From contig JAADJZ010000003.1 of NCBI GenBank assembly GCA_011032825.1, positions 558,001 to 622,000 on the forward strand: a stretch of 64,000 nt of DNA, given 5' to 3'. Below are positions 31,305 to 43,974 of this stretch, piece by piece. The position numbers and the translations under genes were made by a program. The notes under the pieces were generated by a model, which saw nothing but the letters and a program-made list of their open reading frames with translations, was not told the DNA's origin and did not search any database. Position 1 is the stretch's first letter, and each line of letters begins with the position of its first letter. The DNA comes from Massariosphaeria phaeospora. Lineage: Eukaryota > Ascomycota > Dothideomycetes > Pleosporales.

Positions 31305-33954
31305 CGTTCGTGTCGCCGTGGTTGTATGCTATCTGTTGTGGACGGAAGGAGGGGCCTAGGTTAGAAACCGCATGCTTGGTCAACAAATATCTCAAACGTC
31401 CGTCAACGCAGAAACAAGCAGTATTACCCGGTGTGAATAGCTTGTTGATGTGTGCGATGTCTCGGGTGGCAGACGAGGACGGCTGAGGTTATGGGTCACG
31501 GAACAGACTCGATTGGTGGGAAAGCGTGGTCTCCGCAATCGACGCCAAGCACCCACTCCTGCCCTCTTAGGCAGTTTGGATTTGACGAACGAAGGGCACA
31601 CCTGAGAACCAGCCTGCGCGCGGCAATGTTCGTACGCCCAAGCACGAGGCAGCGAAGCAGCGAAGCGTAAATACCAGCAACCAACTCGCTGGAACGACAA
31701 GGCGTGGACTCGACGGATAGCCACAGCCGGTCTCACCGCTGAGGCTGGCAATGGATGCGCGACACCTAACCACTCGAACTACTTACATTCCAACAGACAG
31801 ACTCTTTGACCTCTGCTCGGGGACACTACTGCCTACCCGGGCCGCTATCTTCAGCATCTCTCCCATCTTCGCGGCCGGTCTCGTCGAGCACCCGCCCCTC
31901 CACCATGTTCGGCATGCTCTTGGAATACCTACTTTCTGCTGCCCACAAGTCTGGCCCTGCGTCGAGCGAGCACCACGTCTCATCGTCCGCGATCCAGCGC
32001 TTCTCCGAACTGGTGCCTGCCCCGAGTGTCCATTCCAGGGCTTTATACTCACAGGAAGACCCGTCGTCCACATAGTGTGAAGAGGTTTATACAGATACAT
32101 TTAGACGCCGGAACCTAGCGAGCGAGCCCTCGATAGCAAAAAGAGGGATAAGCAGACAAGCGCGCCGTCTTCTGACGCCACCGATGACTGTTCAGACAAG
32201 CCAGTAACACTGGTTTCGCAGAGGAGGCCCTGACAGACTGGCCTGGTGACCCAACCGATCAAATCAATACCTCTACGATAGGAGAGGCGATGGGTGTTCT
32301 TTAGGTACTTTACTTACACTACTAAGGTAGAACAGTCAGGTTAGAGCCAATTCCGCTGGCGACATTCATATCGCTCGCCCGAGCGATGTCTCTCCTTCGA
32401 GCGACCCCCACGGAGATCAGGAAGCCCGCGCATGTGTCCAGAGACAAACAGCCGCAGCGAGACATGTTGGTGGGTACAGCTCTGTCGAAGTACAATGTCC
32501 GAGAGCGTTCCGGGACTGGGGGAATGCGGCAGGCAGAACGAAGTCCTACAGAAGCATGTTGTAACGCTTGCTGACAGTCCCAACACAAGCTGGTGGCAGC
32601 TCTGTGGCAAGACTGGCGCACGCATCGAGAAGAGGTAACAGACTGGCATATTTCCGGGTTGCTAGACAGGAGGAACATAGGTAGAGCATGGAACATGCAT
32701 CAAAAGTAGCGCCCATTGAGTCACTCTATAGTCATAGGAATAGCAGAATATCACTTTGCAATCATGATTTCCATCACAAATGCATGTGAACAGGCCACAG
32801 ACTGGTGCCCCGCACCCTAAACCAAAGCTCGCCACGAGGTATGTATGTCCACAGAAAAGCCCGGTATGTCCACAAAAACCCCAAAATAGCCCATGTATGG
32901 AAAAGTTCTCCATTTCCCATGCAGCTCCGAGATGGTATTTTGCCGACAGCATCGAATTCTGCAGAATCCCATGACGGTAATCGGTTCTCGGCCAACCGCC
33001 GCCTAATATTGCTGCCCAACTCTACCCCAAGGGTCTAACTGCAGATGCGGCCGGGAAATTTTTGGCGGGTACCGGTACCGGCGGGGCTCCAACTACGCGT
33101 CTCCGAACGGCTTGCGATAGCTCGACTGCAATGTGTTGTACAGCAATAATGCCAGCCGCAGAGGAGGGGCCGTAGGCCAAAGACCCTTGTTTGCCTGTGT
33201 TCATTCATCATTACACCGTGGAGCAGACCGCTCTACAAGTTGCATAATAAGCGCGTTGATGAGGCCCCAGCCAGTTCCGCCAGAGCTGCCACACTAGCCG
33301 GCTTGCCGCGGGCTATGGTAAAGAATGGGGTAGGCTGATTGGCTGGGGGAGGTCCTCTCGGAGGCTCATCCTTTGTTGGCGGGGTCACCTCCGCTGCTAT
33401 TCGGCCGTGGATATATCGCTGTGTGGCTCCTTTGTAACGATGATGTGGCGACCGAGTTCGAGGACAATTGTCTCGAGTCTCGAGGGGCACGGCCTTGGTG
33501 GTGAGACAGGCAAGACCCTGCTTACTCCGCTGTGCCTGAGCGACGTCATCGAGGATTGCCCACTCAGCTCGTGGAGAAAACAGTGTCCTTTCTAGTGCCG
33601 CAAATCCTCGAACGCATTAAAAGCAAGGAATCTTCCGGAATATCCTCGAAGTCAAGCTTGCCTGCATCCTGACTTGAGCAGCTTGGCATTCTGGGCTGCC
33701 ATTTGCGACTTCGGTCCCCGCGTGTTTCTCACCTAGGCACCCAAATCCGCGGGCGACGCTAGAGCGCGTAGACAGGAAACTTTTTGTTTCCAGTCTCACC
33801 ACCGCACCCTACCTACAACCTCTACCTACTGGCTCGCCACGAGCGCCCCGCTACTACCTGATATAGCCTACACCACCTACGATTTCGCAGCCTTCCATTG
33901 CATCGCTACCCGACAAGTTAACTCGACGGCATCCACGGCAATCCGCCGCCCACC
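31305..33954. other. Long gene-poor stretch upstream of the trehalose gene
   Basis: About 2.6 kb with only short, mutually overlapping frames on both strands and no recognised domain. It contains a small direct repeat of TATGTCCACA (about 32840-32875) and a GGTACCGGTACCGGC palindromic patch near 33067-33082. The last 350 bp form the promoter of the trehalose subunit gene, with a heat-shock element. Confidence 0.45.
33628..33650 (+). promoter_or_regulatory. Five-unit heat-shock element
   Basis: Alternating five-base units read GAA..TTC..GAA..TCC..GAA with exact two-base spacers; four of five units are perfect. It lies 305 bp upstream of the trehalose-complex subunit ATG at 33955, fitting Hsf1 control of trehalose synthesis. 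The role is inferred from pattern and position. Confidence 0.7.
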
Positions 33955-36844
33955 ATGACGACCTTCGTGGTATCACTGTGAGTAGCCCCGCGCCTCGCGC
34001 ACCCCCGATAGAGCCACGCCGCGTCCTTGGACTTGCGTGGCCGAGTATTCTCTCGGGTTTGCTGACTTCTGACGCAGTTTCTTGCCGTACACGATCGATT
34101 TCGAAAAAGTGTCCAAGACAGTGCCGGCATCTCCACCGCGCAACCTGAGAGACTCTGGTCGCCAAGCGTCTACGAACACTATCCTAACCTCCAACAATGA
34201 CACCACTGAGAGCTTGTTCACACCGGCCCTGCCAAAGACTCCTGCTGCCATGTTAGACCACGAGGACTTCTTCTCACCGAATCAGCCTAGCGCCTCTGGC
34301 TACTTCCCGAAAGTCCCTGACCTCAAAGGATTGGTTCGGAGCGACTCTCATGTTCCCGAGTGGGCTACCGGCGGTCTGTTCTTCAACCAACCTCGCGGTA
34401 AAAACGTGAGCCCTGCTGCGACCATTCTGGAGTACGCCAAGGCCTTGGAGCGTGTCCAAGCGCAGAATTCCAAGCAGCGGCCTGTAGTCAAGAACAAGAA
34501 GAGCGCGGATCCTCGCTGGACTGCTGAGTGGACTGTTGTACCTGCCGTACAAGGCAACGGTGGACTGACGAATGCCGTTCGAGCTGCGCAGGCCTCCGGT
34601 CAGATAGACGACGTTCTCACCGTTGGCTTGATTGGGTTCCCTACCGACTCTCTCGATGAGCAGAAGAAAACAGAGATCTACGAGAAACTAGAGGAGGAGT
34701 ATCAGTCTCTCACCGTGTTCGTCAAAGACAGCGATCTTGACGGCCATTACTCACATTATTGCAAAACGATCCTCTGGCCACTACTTCATTACGTCGTTCC
34801 AGATCACCCAAAGAGCAAGGCTTTTCTGGATCACTCATGGGTCTACTATGTTGCTCTGAATCAAGCTTTCGCCGACAAGGTTGTCAAGAACTACAAGCGG
34901 GGTGATGTGATCTGGATCCACGACTATCACCTTCTGCTTGTGCCCGAAATGATCAGGAAGAAGCTCGCCGATGCACAGATTGGCTTTTTCCTTCATACTG
35001 CATTCCCCTCCTCCGAAGTGTTCCGTTGTCTGGCATTCCGCAAGGAACTCTTAGATGGCGTTCTTGGAGCAAATCTGGTTGGGTTCCAGACCCAGGAGTA
35101 TGCCCACCACTTTCTACAGACTTGCAGCCGAATTCTGGCCGTTGAAGCTGCCGAGAACGGCGTACAGCTAGAGAATCGCTTTGTGAATGTCTGGGCCTCC
35201 CCCATCGGTGTCGATCCCCAATCACTTAACAAGTTACGGAACGAGCCAGAAGTGGGCGAATGGATGCAGCAAATGCAGGAGCGTTACAAGGGCAAGCGTA
35301 TTATTGTGGCGCGCGACAAGCTGGATAGCATTCGCGGCGTCAGGCAGAAACTTCTTGGCTATGAGCTGTTCTTAAACAAGAATCCACATTGGAAGGACAA
35401 GGTAATATCCCTCTTCACCGAAGGCTTGTGAGCGTACTGACAATGTTAAAGGTTGTTCTGGTCCAAGTCGCGTCATCTACGACGGAGGATTCTGAGCTAG
35501 CCTCTACGGTTTCCGAGATCGTCACCCGAATCGATGCAGTGCATTCAACCTTGACTCATCAGCCCCTTGTCTTTCTTCGACAGGACATTGCCTTCCACCA
35601 ATATCTGGCTCTATTACAGATTGCCGATGCCCTGGCTATTACTAGCCTCCGGGAGGGCATGAATCTCACTTGCCATGAGTTTATCATCTGCCAAGACGGT
35701 GTCTCCAGTGACAAAAAACATGGCCCAGTCATTCTCAGCGAATTCACCGGTAGTGCGTCCATCTTTAACGGTGCTGAACTTTCCATAAACCCGTGGGACT
35801 ACCAGAGCATTGCAGAGGCATTCAGGATTGCTTTGGAGATGAACGCCGAAGAGAAGGAGCGCCGTTATGAAAAGATGCGCAACATGGTCATGCATCATAC
35901 TGGCGAGTTCTGGATGCGCAATCTAACTACCCATCTGTCCAAGGTCCACGACGAACAATTTCGGCGCGACACCATGTCGATTCCCCGGCTCAATGTCCCA
36001 CAACTGATCCAGGCCTATGAACATGGAACAAAACGCTTGTTTATCTTAGACTACGAAGGCACTCTCGCCTCGTATGGATCAGTCAAGAAGACGGTTCTCA
36101 CCAGCATCGAGAAGGTCAGCGACACTCTAGACGATCTCCTCGCTGACGACAGGAACGTAGTATATGTGATGAGTGGTCGTACCATTGAAGAGGTTGAGCT
36201 CATCTTCGGTCGTGTACCGAGGCTCGGGCTCATTGCTGAAAATGGATGCTTCCTACGAGAAGGCGGCTCAGATGAGTGGACCCAGTTCCCGAACGAAGAG
36301 AAGACGGTAAAATGGAAAGAAGCCGTCAATCAGATCTTGCAATACTACGTCGAGCGTGTGGAGGGTAGCTGGGTGGAAGAGCTACACTGCTCGCTGATCT
36401 TCCACTACGAAAAGGCTGACCAGTATGATTCTGCGAGGCGCCACGCCGGTGATTGTGCGAACCACATCAACGATGCTTGCGAGCAGCAGCGGGTGAGGGC
36501 CATCCCGACGAAAGAGTCCGTCATCATCGAGCCGACAGACTTCGACAAGTCGACTGCTGCGGCCCATATCTTCAACAAGTACCCCGAAGCGGACCGCCCG
36601 AATTTCCTGATGGTGGCCGGAAATGATCGCGACGACGAGGTTGTGTTCAAATGGGCACAACAGCTAAAAGAGAATTGGGTAGTCCAGGACGTCATGACGG
36701 TCACCGTGGGCGCCAGGAACTCTTTAGCCATGTCCACGCTCACCAACGGCACAACTGGTATGTTTATACTTTCAGCCTACTTGCACATGTATTAATAGCA
36801 CAACAGGTCTTCTCAGCGTCCTTAGCAAGCTCTCCAAGCACTAG
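33955..36844 (+). CDS. tslA: Trehalose-6-phosphate synthase complex regulatory subunit (TslA/Tps3/Tsl1-like)
   Basis: Exons 33955-33977, 34078-35401, 35452-36757 and 36807-36844 give 896 aa with closed phases. The first exon codes only MTTFVVS plus two bases and joins LFLPYTIDF, the normal N-terminus of the family. A GT20 synthase-like domain follows (HDYHLLLVPEM at 289-299) and then a TPP-like domain (from about 645). Catalytic positions are altered. The usual DRLD..K donor-site pattern reads RDKLDSIRG (420-428), with Lys and Arg exchanged, and the phosphatase DxDxT motif reads DYEGT (649-653). This argues for a non-catalytic scaffold/regulator of the Tps1-Tps2 complex rather than an enzyme. 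A heat-shock element lies upstream. Confidence 0.9.
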
Positions 36845-37668
36845 GGCCCCTTTATCAACCAGTGAACCAACTTCAACCCGTCTTCGCTGAATTACGGACT
36901 GTACAACAGGAGTTTTCTCAGGCATTAACTCTACTTCAGAAGCACGATACCATTTCATTACCCGGCGTCATGAATCTCATGACTCTTTATGGATATAGGA
37001 GCATGTAGCATTGTGTGTTATAGCGCGCTTAAACGGCAGATCAATCAGTTGTGGCAACACATATGAGCGAAGGGTATGTATTTCTAGGATGGTGACGGTT
37101 CACCACCTATGGCATGCCGGGCTTCCTTTACTCAACCGGAAGTGTACCTAGTTCTCTCCCCTTCAATGAATTCTCTCTTCTTCAATGAAAGTGATTGTGT
37201 ATTCTGTATTCATTGGTCAAGTTCTGTATTTCTGACGTAAGAGAAAAATAAGGCGGTGTAGCTAGCAAACAGATATTGGCCGTTGTCGGACTTAGCCTAG
37301 GAATGTGCAAACAGGTATAATAGAGCTATCTAGCTCTTCCAAAGCTTAAAGGCGCACATCCTACTCTACACTATTATTTTTGTATCTATATATCACAAGG
37401 TAAACACACTCCGCAGTCCTGTTCCAGCGTCTGAATATATGCTAACGAAGATAGAAGGGTTCCCAAAGAAAAAAGATGGGTTGTGGGGTCCAGGCGCCGA
37501 GGTAAAGGTGTGGTGAAGGCGACTTCGCTAAAAGTGGAGCTCAATCGTGGCCTACGTCGCCTTCACCATGCCGCCTCAACCTTGGACCTCCTTGTAAATC
37601 TCTGCAGACGTCTCAGCGCTTCAAATTATCAGCAATCATCTATCTCCCTTCCTTCGAAACGAAACACA
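36845..37668. other. Intergenic, AT-rich
   Basis: The 3' region of the trehalose gene and leader of the next gene. The next frame stays open upstream to an ATG at 37483, but that stretch is not protein-like. No other gene is seen. Confidence 0.5.
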
Positions 37669-38436
37669 ATGGCGTCCCTTTTGGAGTCTTACGAATGTCG
37701 AATTTGCGCAGAGGAGAGACCAAGCCAGGAGTTCTACCATCACCACATGAAGACATATGTGGAAGAACGTTGCTTCAAGCACATCTTGTGCTTCGACTCC
37801 AACGACGACATGACAGCAGTCTGCCGCCCGTGCATTCAGCGCCACATCCTCTCCGAAATCGACACCTTCGGCCCGGAGGCAATATTTTGCATTGAGTCCG
37901 GCTGCAATGCAAACTGGGCTGAATGGGTTCCAGGCCTACTGGAGGATGCCGATGCGGATTTTAAGGAACTCTACAGCCAAAAGACATTCCACCTTTATTG
38001 GAACAAAGCTTCGAAGTGGCTGTGCCCCAAGGGCTGCGACTGCACTGGATACGTCGTCGAGCCTGCTGCAACCCCTGGATTTCCTCAGGTCTATTGTACG
38101 GCGTGCGAAGAGCGGTACTGCGCGCTGTGCAAAGTCGCTTGGCATAAGGATGCCAGCTGCAAGCGGTTTCGGGAAGAAAACCCAGAAACGATGAGGGAGT
38201 TTGAGGAGGAGCAGAGGACGCTTGAAGAGATGGCGAGTGCGGGCGCAAAGCGGTGCCCTCGGTGCATGCTTATTCTTGTGAAGCAGGGCGGCTGCGATTC
38301 CATGGATTGTAAGTTCCTAGCTATAGTGCTTTGCAGGGTTCGGTATACTGACATAGCTTTAGGCGGTGGATGTGGCCTACAGTTCTTCTGGCCGGAGGCT
38401 GAGGCCGTGGTCCAGAATGAGGAGGTGGAGCAGTAG
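37669..38436 (+). CDS. RBR-type (RING-IBR) zinc-finger protein, possible E3 ligase
   Basis: Exons 37669-38308 and 38363-38436 give 237 aa; the 54-bp intron is a multiple of three, so retention also stays open. Residues 10-80 carry RING1-like Cys/His pairs (CRICAEERP, CRPCIQRH), followed by an IBR-like region (WLCPKGCDCTGYV, YCTACEERYCALCKVAWH) and a RING2 start (CPRCMLILVKQGGCDSMDC, CGLQFFW). The final Cys pair of RING2 is missing: translation ends at TAG 38434-38436 after NEEVEQ, although the frame continues open beyond it for about 20 codons up to a GTAAGC donor. It may be truncated. RBR proteins transfer ubiquitin through a RING2 cysteine; activity here is uncertain. Confidence 0.75.
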   Translation: MASLLESYECRICAEERPSQEFYHHHMKTYVEERCFKHILCFDSNDDMTAVCRPCIQRHILSEIDTFGPEAIFCIESGCNANWAEWVPGLLEDADADFKELYSQKTFHLYWNKASKWLCPKGCDCTGYVVEPAATPGFPQVYCTACEERYCALCKVAWHKDASCKRFREENPETMREFEEEQRTLEEMASAGAKRCPRCMLILVKQGGCDSMDCKFLAIVLCRVRYTDIALGGGCGLQFFWPEAEAVVQNEEVEQ

Positions 38437-39080
38437 GATGAGGATATGGGCCTTCGTGGCAATGAGGCGTGTGAGCTGGATGGAGAAGGTAAGCTTTTCA
38501 ATGACCCTATTTGGAGCATGGCAACATAGAGACTAATCTGATCGCAGTGGGAGACGAGGCTTGATACGAGGACCGCTTGAGAGTGCATTGTCCGCCCTGG
38601 CATGAACGGCGGCGTTTTGCAAAATCCGAAACGGCCAGTTCATTAGACCTTTTGCCGACTACAGTGTATACTACAGCGATCAATCGATTCTTTGGATTAT
38701 CTTTTGAAACTCTTTACAGTCCCATTTGTGTCATTTCGTGAAGCTCTGGATAGGGTCTTGTCTTTGTCTCCCATACAAAGCCTTTGTCCCGAGTCAACAT
38801 ACTTGGAACCCGAGTCTCTGCTCGCCGAGTCCCTTGTCTCTAACCAACTCGAACAAAGGGACTACTCAGCGCAAAATTCCCCTATCAAACCCGCGTTTTG
38901 TTTCTTGGCTTTCTTTGACTCATATGTACTTCACTTCTAAACCTTCGCATGTAAATAATTCCCTTTTTTACCCATTCATATTTTCCTTGAAATACGTAAT
39001 TCACGTCTCTCCAGCGAAGTCAGCTCTCTTTAAAGACTTCTCCCCCCACACTCTTTTGTCAAACACTTACGACCACAATA
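38437..39080. other. Intergenic
   Basis: The 3' tail of the RBR gene and the promoter of the secreted protein. CT-rich leader sequence lies just before 39081. No gene is supported. Confidence 0.5.
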
Positions 39081-40685
39081 ATGATATCAAAAACCATACT
39101 TGCGGCAGCCCTCGCAGCTTGCACCGTCAACGGCGCCGTCATTAAACGCCATGAGGGACAGGGTGACGGCCCCAAAGAAGCCTGCAGCGTCGACACACCA
39201 GCAGCCGTACAACCCCAACAAGCTAGCGGCAGCGTAGTCTTCGTGACGCTCACGGACTACACTACTGTCTACCCATCGGCCAACGCGGCCGCCAGTACTC
39301 CAACCAATGTAGTCTTCGTCACGATAACTGACTACACCACTGTCTTGCCGACTCCTGTCGAACCTACTTTGCTGATTCCTATTCCTAGCGTTCCTGGGGG
39401 AAGCTACCTTTCCTATGCTGCTAGTACGCCGGCGGCTGCGAGCAGTAAGCAGGGGCATGACTGCTGTGGACATGGCTCTGCGTCTGTGCCGGTGCCGTCT
39501 TCGCAGCAACCGGCGCCCTCGTCGCAGATGCCAGCGTCCTCCAAGCCTGTAAGTAGTCCTGTTGCTGCTGCGTCGTCTGGAGCTCCCGCAAACTCACTGG
39601 CCGCACCTTCTCAGTCCAGCAAGCCTGCACCTCCTTCCCAGACACCGGTAAGTAGTCCCGTTGCAGCACCAGCGCCTGCGCCTGAGGCCTCCGCCTGCTC
39701 ACTCGAGGCACCACAGACTAGCAAGCCCGCTACACCCGCGCCTCCTCCACCTGCGCCGTCTTCCCAGAAGCCAGCCACACCCTCCACACCTGTGCAGACG
39801 CCAGCGGCATCTTCTAAGCCGGCGCAGGCTTCCCAGCAGCCAGCCCCATCCGCAGCGCCAGTAAGTAGTCCCGCTGCCGCTGCACCGTCGTCTGGAGCCG
39901 CATGCTCACTCGAGACACCGCAGTCTAGCAAGCCTGTGAACTCGAGCATACCAGCCTCGACCCCAATCGCCAACCCTCCGGCCTCGAGCATTCCAGCTTC
40001 CAGCAAGCCCGCGTCAACCCCAGTTTCGAGCAAACCGGCTTCGACCCCACCGCCCGCCCCCCAACCCAACACCATGACCTCGCTCCCGGCGCAATCATCC
40101 CCGGCCGTGGTCGTTGTCCCCGTGAAACCCCCACCGCAATCAACCCCAGCTGTAGTCGTCGTTCCCGTGAGCGTTCCACCGCAAAACTACCGTCGGGCCG
40201 TCGCGGACGTCGAACCAAAGGACGACGTGCCACATCCTTACATCCTCCCGCGCGGCGGCAAGAAGAACTACAACAAGCACGGCCCAGGCATCCTCGCGCG
40301 CCACGAACCCTCCGCCCCTCTCCCCACGCTTACCATCTACAAGACGCTGCCCGCCGACGCTGATCTCAACGCGGCCGTCACACCGCCGATCCCGAGACTC
40401 TCAAGCAAACCCTCCCCTGCCGCCTCCAACTCATCTCCGAACAAGCCCTCCGCCTCGCCAAAAGCCCCATCGTCGGCACCCAAACCATCCAGCTCTTCAA
40501 CCCCAGCTCCGCCGCAGAAAACAGAGTCTGCATCCCGGGGCCCGCACTGGCCGTATCCGTACCCGGCTGAGAACCCCACGACGCTGGTGACGAAGCCGGT
40601 GTCCGCGACGCAGACGGACAAGGAGGAGAAGAAGCCGGATAAGACTGGGTCCTGTCCCTATCCCTACCCCGGGAAAGAGTGCTAA
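39081..40685 (+). CDS. Secreted Ser/Pro/Ala-rich mucin-like protein
   Basis: A 534-aa protein with a signal peptide (MISKTILAAALAACTVNGA, residues 1-19) followed by a Kex2-like site (IKR). Two copies of a VVFVT.TDYTTV.P unit lie at about 53-95. The long middle is Pro/Ser/Ala repeats such as SSKPAS, PASTPV and ACSLE(A/T)PQ, probably heavily O-glycosylated. The C-terminus ends in a paired YPYP motif and GKEC. There is no clear GPI signal. It is likely a cell-wall or extracellular protein; no enzyme domain is seen. The coding repeat contains three copies of GTAAGTAGTCC, which equals a consensus 5' splice site, so exon boundaries could be mispredicted. Confidence 0.8.
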   Translation: MISKTILAAALAACTVNGAVIKRHEGQGDGPKEACSVDTPAAVQPQQASGSVVFVTLTDYTTVYPSANAAASTPTNVVFVTITDYTTVLPTPVEPTLLIPIPSVPGGSYLSYAASTPAAASSKQGHDCCGHGSASVPVPSSQQPAPSSQMPASSKPVSSPVAAASSGAPANSLAAPSQSSKPAPPSQTPVSSPVAAPAPAPEASACSLEAPQTSKPATPAPPPPAPSSQKPATPSTPVQTPAASSKPAQASQQPAPSAAPVSSPAAAAPSSGAACSLETPQSSKPVNSSIPASTPIANPPASSIPASSKPASTPVSSKPASTPPPAPQPNTMTSLPAQSSPAVVVVPVKPPPQSTPAVVVVPVSVPPQNYRRAVADVEPKDDVPHPYILPRGGKKNYNKHGPGILARHEPSAPLPTLTIYKTLPADADLNAAVTPPIPRLSSKPSPAASNSSPNKPSASPKAPSSAPKPSSSSTPAPPQKTESASRGPHWPYPYPAENPTTLVTKPVSATQTDKEEKKPDKTGSCPYPYPGKEC

Positions 40686-41044
40686 GCGCACTCTGTTGCT
40701 GTTCTTCTCTGTTCGTTTTCTCTTGTACTGACGATTGTGTGCCTGTGTAGGGGAGATGGAAGGCGGACGTTGACGTTGAGACAGACCGTGGTGCTCGTTG
40801 CGATTGTGGATGTCATTGCGACGGCGGCTTCGACTTCGATGTTGGCAGCGACTGGCGTCTAGATAAGGTAAGTTTAGTATCAAGCGTCAGTGCATGTGTA
40901 ACGACTAGAGGCTGGCAGAAAGTTGGGGGTTTTGACTTCTTGACTTCGCTGGGCGACTATTGATAGAAACATTTTATTTCGTTTTCTTACTTTTGTTAAA
41001 CATTACTCAATCAAATTGTGTGACTATCAAGGCTCTTTCTATAC
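40686..41044. other. Convergent spacer
   Basis: About 360 bp between two convergent genes. No gene is seen. Confidence 0.5.
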
Positions 41045-42100
41045 CTACACCTCACTCTTCTTACCAGCGCACTCCGCAATCAGTCTCTGTTGAGCCTTAT
41101 TCGCTGCCTGTGCATAGGCCACAAGGTCTACGTTCTTACCCTTACCTTCAGGGCCGCCGTCGAAAACCTCGTAACTGAACCAGCCCCTGAAGCCGGTTTT
41201 CAACACTGCTCTTGCAACATCCACAACAGGTAGATAACCGCCGTTGAAGGGAAGGGGTCTGAAGTCGTGGCTCCACCGTCCGCGCGGTCGCAATCCTGCA
41301 TCGTCGGCTTGCGTACTAAGAGGCGAGGGTACCTTGTACGCATCGCTAATCTGCAGGAGGTAGATCTTATCGCCAGAAACTTTGTTGCCAAGGTCGTCCA
41401 GGGATTGATGGAATCTGTTCTCCAAGTCCTCCTTCAAGACACCTTCAAGCAGTCCAGAAGATGTCGTAGGATCGGCCCACTCTCCACCGGCGGTCTGGAA
41501 CGTATCGAGGCAGAGTCCAACGTTGGGCTTGTCGACCTCGTTCACAATGTTCCAGACATCCTTCCAGTCCGGCGCATGGGAAGACCAGCACCAGTTCTCG
41601 TAGGCCAGGCGGAAGCCGTGCTCCTTCAGCAGATCTGCCAGCTCCTGTAGATCAGGAACAATCCTCGCTTTGTCCAAATTCTCCAGTGGTGTGTCGGTAG
41701 ACCCAACTTGCAGCATGTCCGTGCCAGAAGCCTGCATGATGCGGATCCAGCCTTTAGCGCGCTCGAAAGCATCCTTGCGGCCATCGGAGCCTTCCGGCCA
41801 TCCCTCGAAGTTGGCAAATGGTTGCAGCATCATGATGCCCAGCTTCCGCTTCTGACATTCCCTCTTTATTTCAGCGGCGACGGTGCAGAGCTCATCGTAG
41901 TTCTTGGGATCAACGTCGTGGCCAAGGTGCGAGGAGCCGAACGCGAGGATGTCGGGGAAGGAAAGCTCGATAGCAGAGAAGCCGGCGGCCGATATGGCGT
42001 GGAGACGGTCAAGTAGCGGAGGTGGGTTGGACGGGCTGCCGAGGGAGCAGCTTGCGTAGCTGATAGGGATCGTTTGGAGGGATTCGTAGTCGAGCGCCAT
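41045..42100 (-). CDS. 3-dehydroshikimate dehydratase
   Basis: A single 351-aa exon of the AP-endonuclease-2 TIM-barrel family. IPISYASCSLG opens the barrel, followed by GFSAIELSFPDI. The conserved LAYENWCWS, GLCLDTFQTAGGEWADPTT and FSYEVFDG motifs supply the metal-binding Glu/Asp/His ligands, and the second matches fungal QutC/qa-4 enzymes. The reaction converts 3-dehydroshikimate to protocatechuate, either in quinate use or to divert the shikimate pathway. No other quinate gene is nearby. It diverges from a DAHP synthase gene, with 634 bp between the two starts. Confidence 0.88.
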   Translation of the reverse strand: MALDYESLQTIPISYASCSLGSPSNPPPLLDRLHAISAAGFSAIELSFPDILAFGSSHLGHDVDPKNYDELCTVAAEIKRECQKRKLGIMMLQPFANFEGWPEGSDGRKDAFERAKGWIRIMQASGTDMLQVGSTDTPLENLDKARIVPDLQELADLLKEHGFRLAYENWCWSSHAPDWKDVWNIVNEVDKPNVGLCLDTFQTAGGEWADPTTSSGLLEGVLKEDLENRFHQSLDDLGNKVSGDKIYLLQISDAYKVPSPLSTQADDAGLRPRGRWSHDFRPLPFNGGYLPVVDVARAVLKTGFRGWFSYEVFDGGPEGKGKNVDLVAYAQAANKAQQRLIAECAGKKSEV

Positions 42101-42734
42101 TGTGTGGATTTCCTGGACTGAAGGTTAAGAAATCGATTAGTTGGATGATGTTGAGGCGTGGACATGAGCCATTGCTGGGTGGGGTCGAGTCCAATGCCAT
42201 CTTCGTGACGTAGCCCCTTCCCTGGCTAGGCCGGTGATGGCTTGCAGCGTCTGGTAGCAGTCTATCGCGGTAATGCACATCTGTAAAGAGCTCGGATAAT
42301 TGCATGAAGCCTGTCTGTCCTTGACTTGATATATTTATTCTTTTGCGCACCAAATGGATGCTGCTTCGTCGAGTGACGTTGGCGGCCGGACAGTCACTCT
42401 GCGGTGCCCACGTCGACCCGGGGACAACTCATTTGCATGCAGCGACGGTATGAAAAGCCTCGTACGTGAACGAGACATGGTTATTGGGTCTCAGACACGG
42501 GCTGGTCAGTTGGAAGTTGAGGTGAATTGAGATGGGATGGTTCTAGTATCCGCCACCAGATCACAAAAAGTCTCTCACCGCCTTCAAGCGAGCCAATCAG
42601 CGCCTCTCCGATTGGCGGACGGCCGTTCTTTTACTCGAGTCATACCACCCCACCGACGTCTCTTTCATAGAACTACGACAAGCCAGAAAACCCAGGAAGA
42701 GGCTTTCTACCGAGAGAGTACAGAGCAGCGCATC
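42101..42734. promoter_or_regulatory. Shared divergent promoter of 3-DHS dehydratase and DAHP synthase
   Basis: On the DAHP synthase side there are two CCAAT boxes in opposite orientation (CCAATCA at 42593-42599, ATTGG at 42611-42615), as used by the HAP complex. A TGACTC core on the minus strand (42637-42642, 93 bp before the ATG) fits Gcn4/Cpc1 binding. Sites are by pattern only. Confidence 0.55.
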
Positions 42735-43974
<1,240 letters not shown>

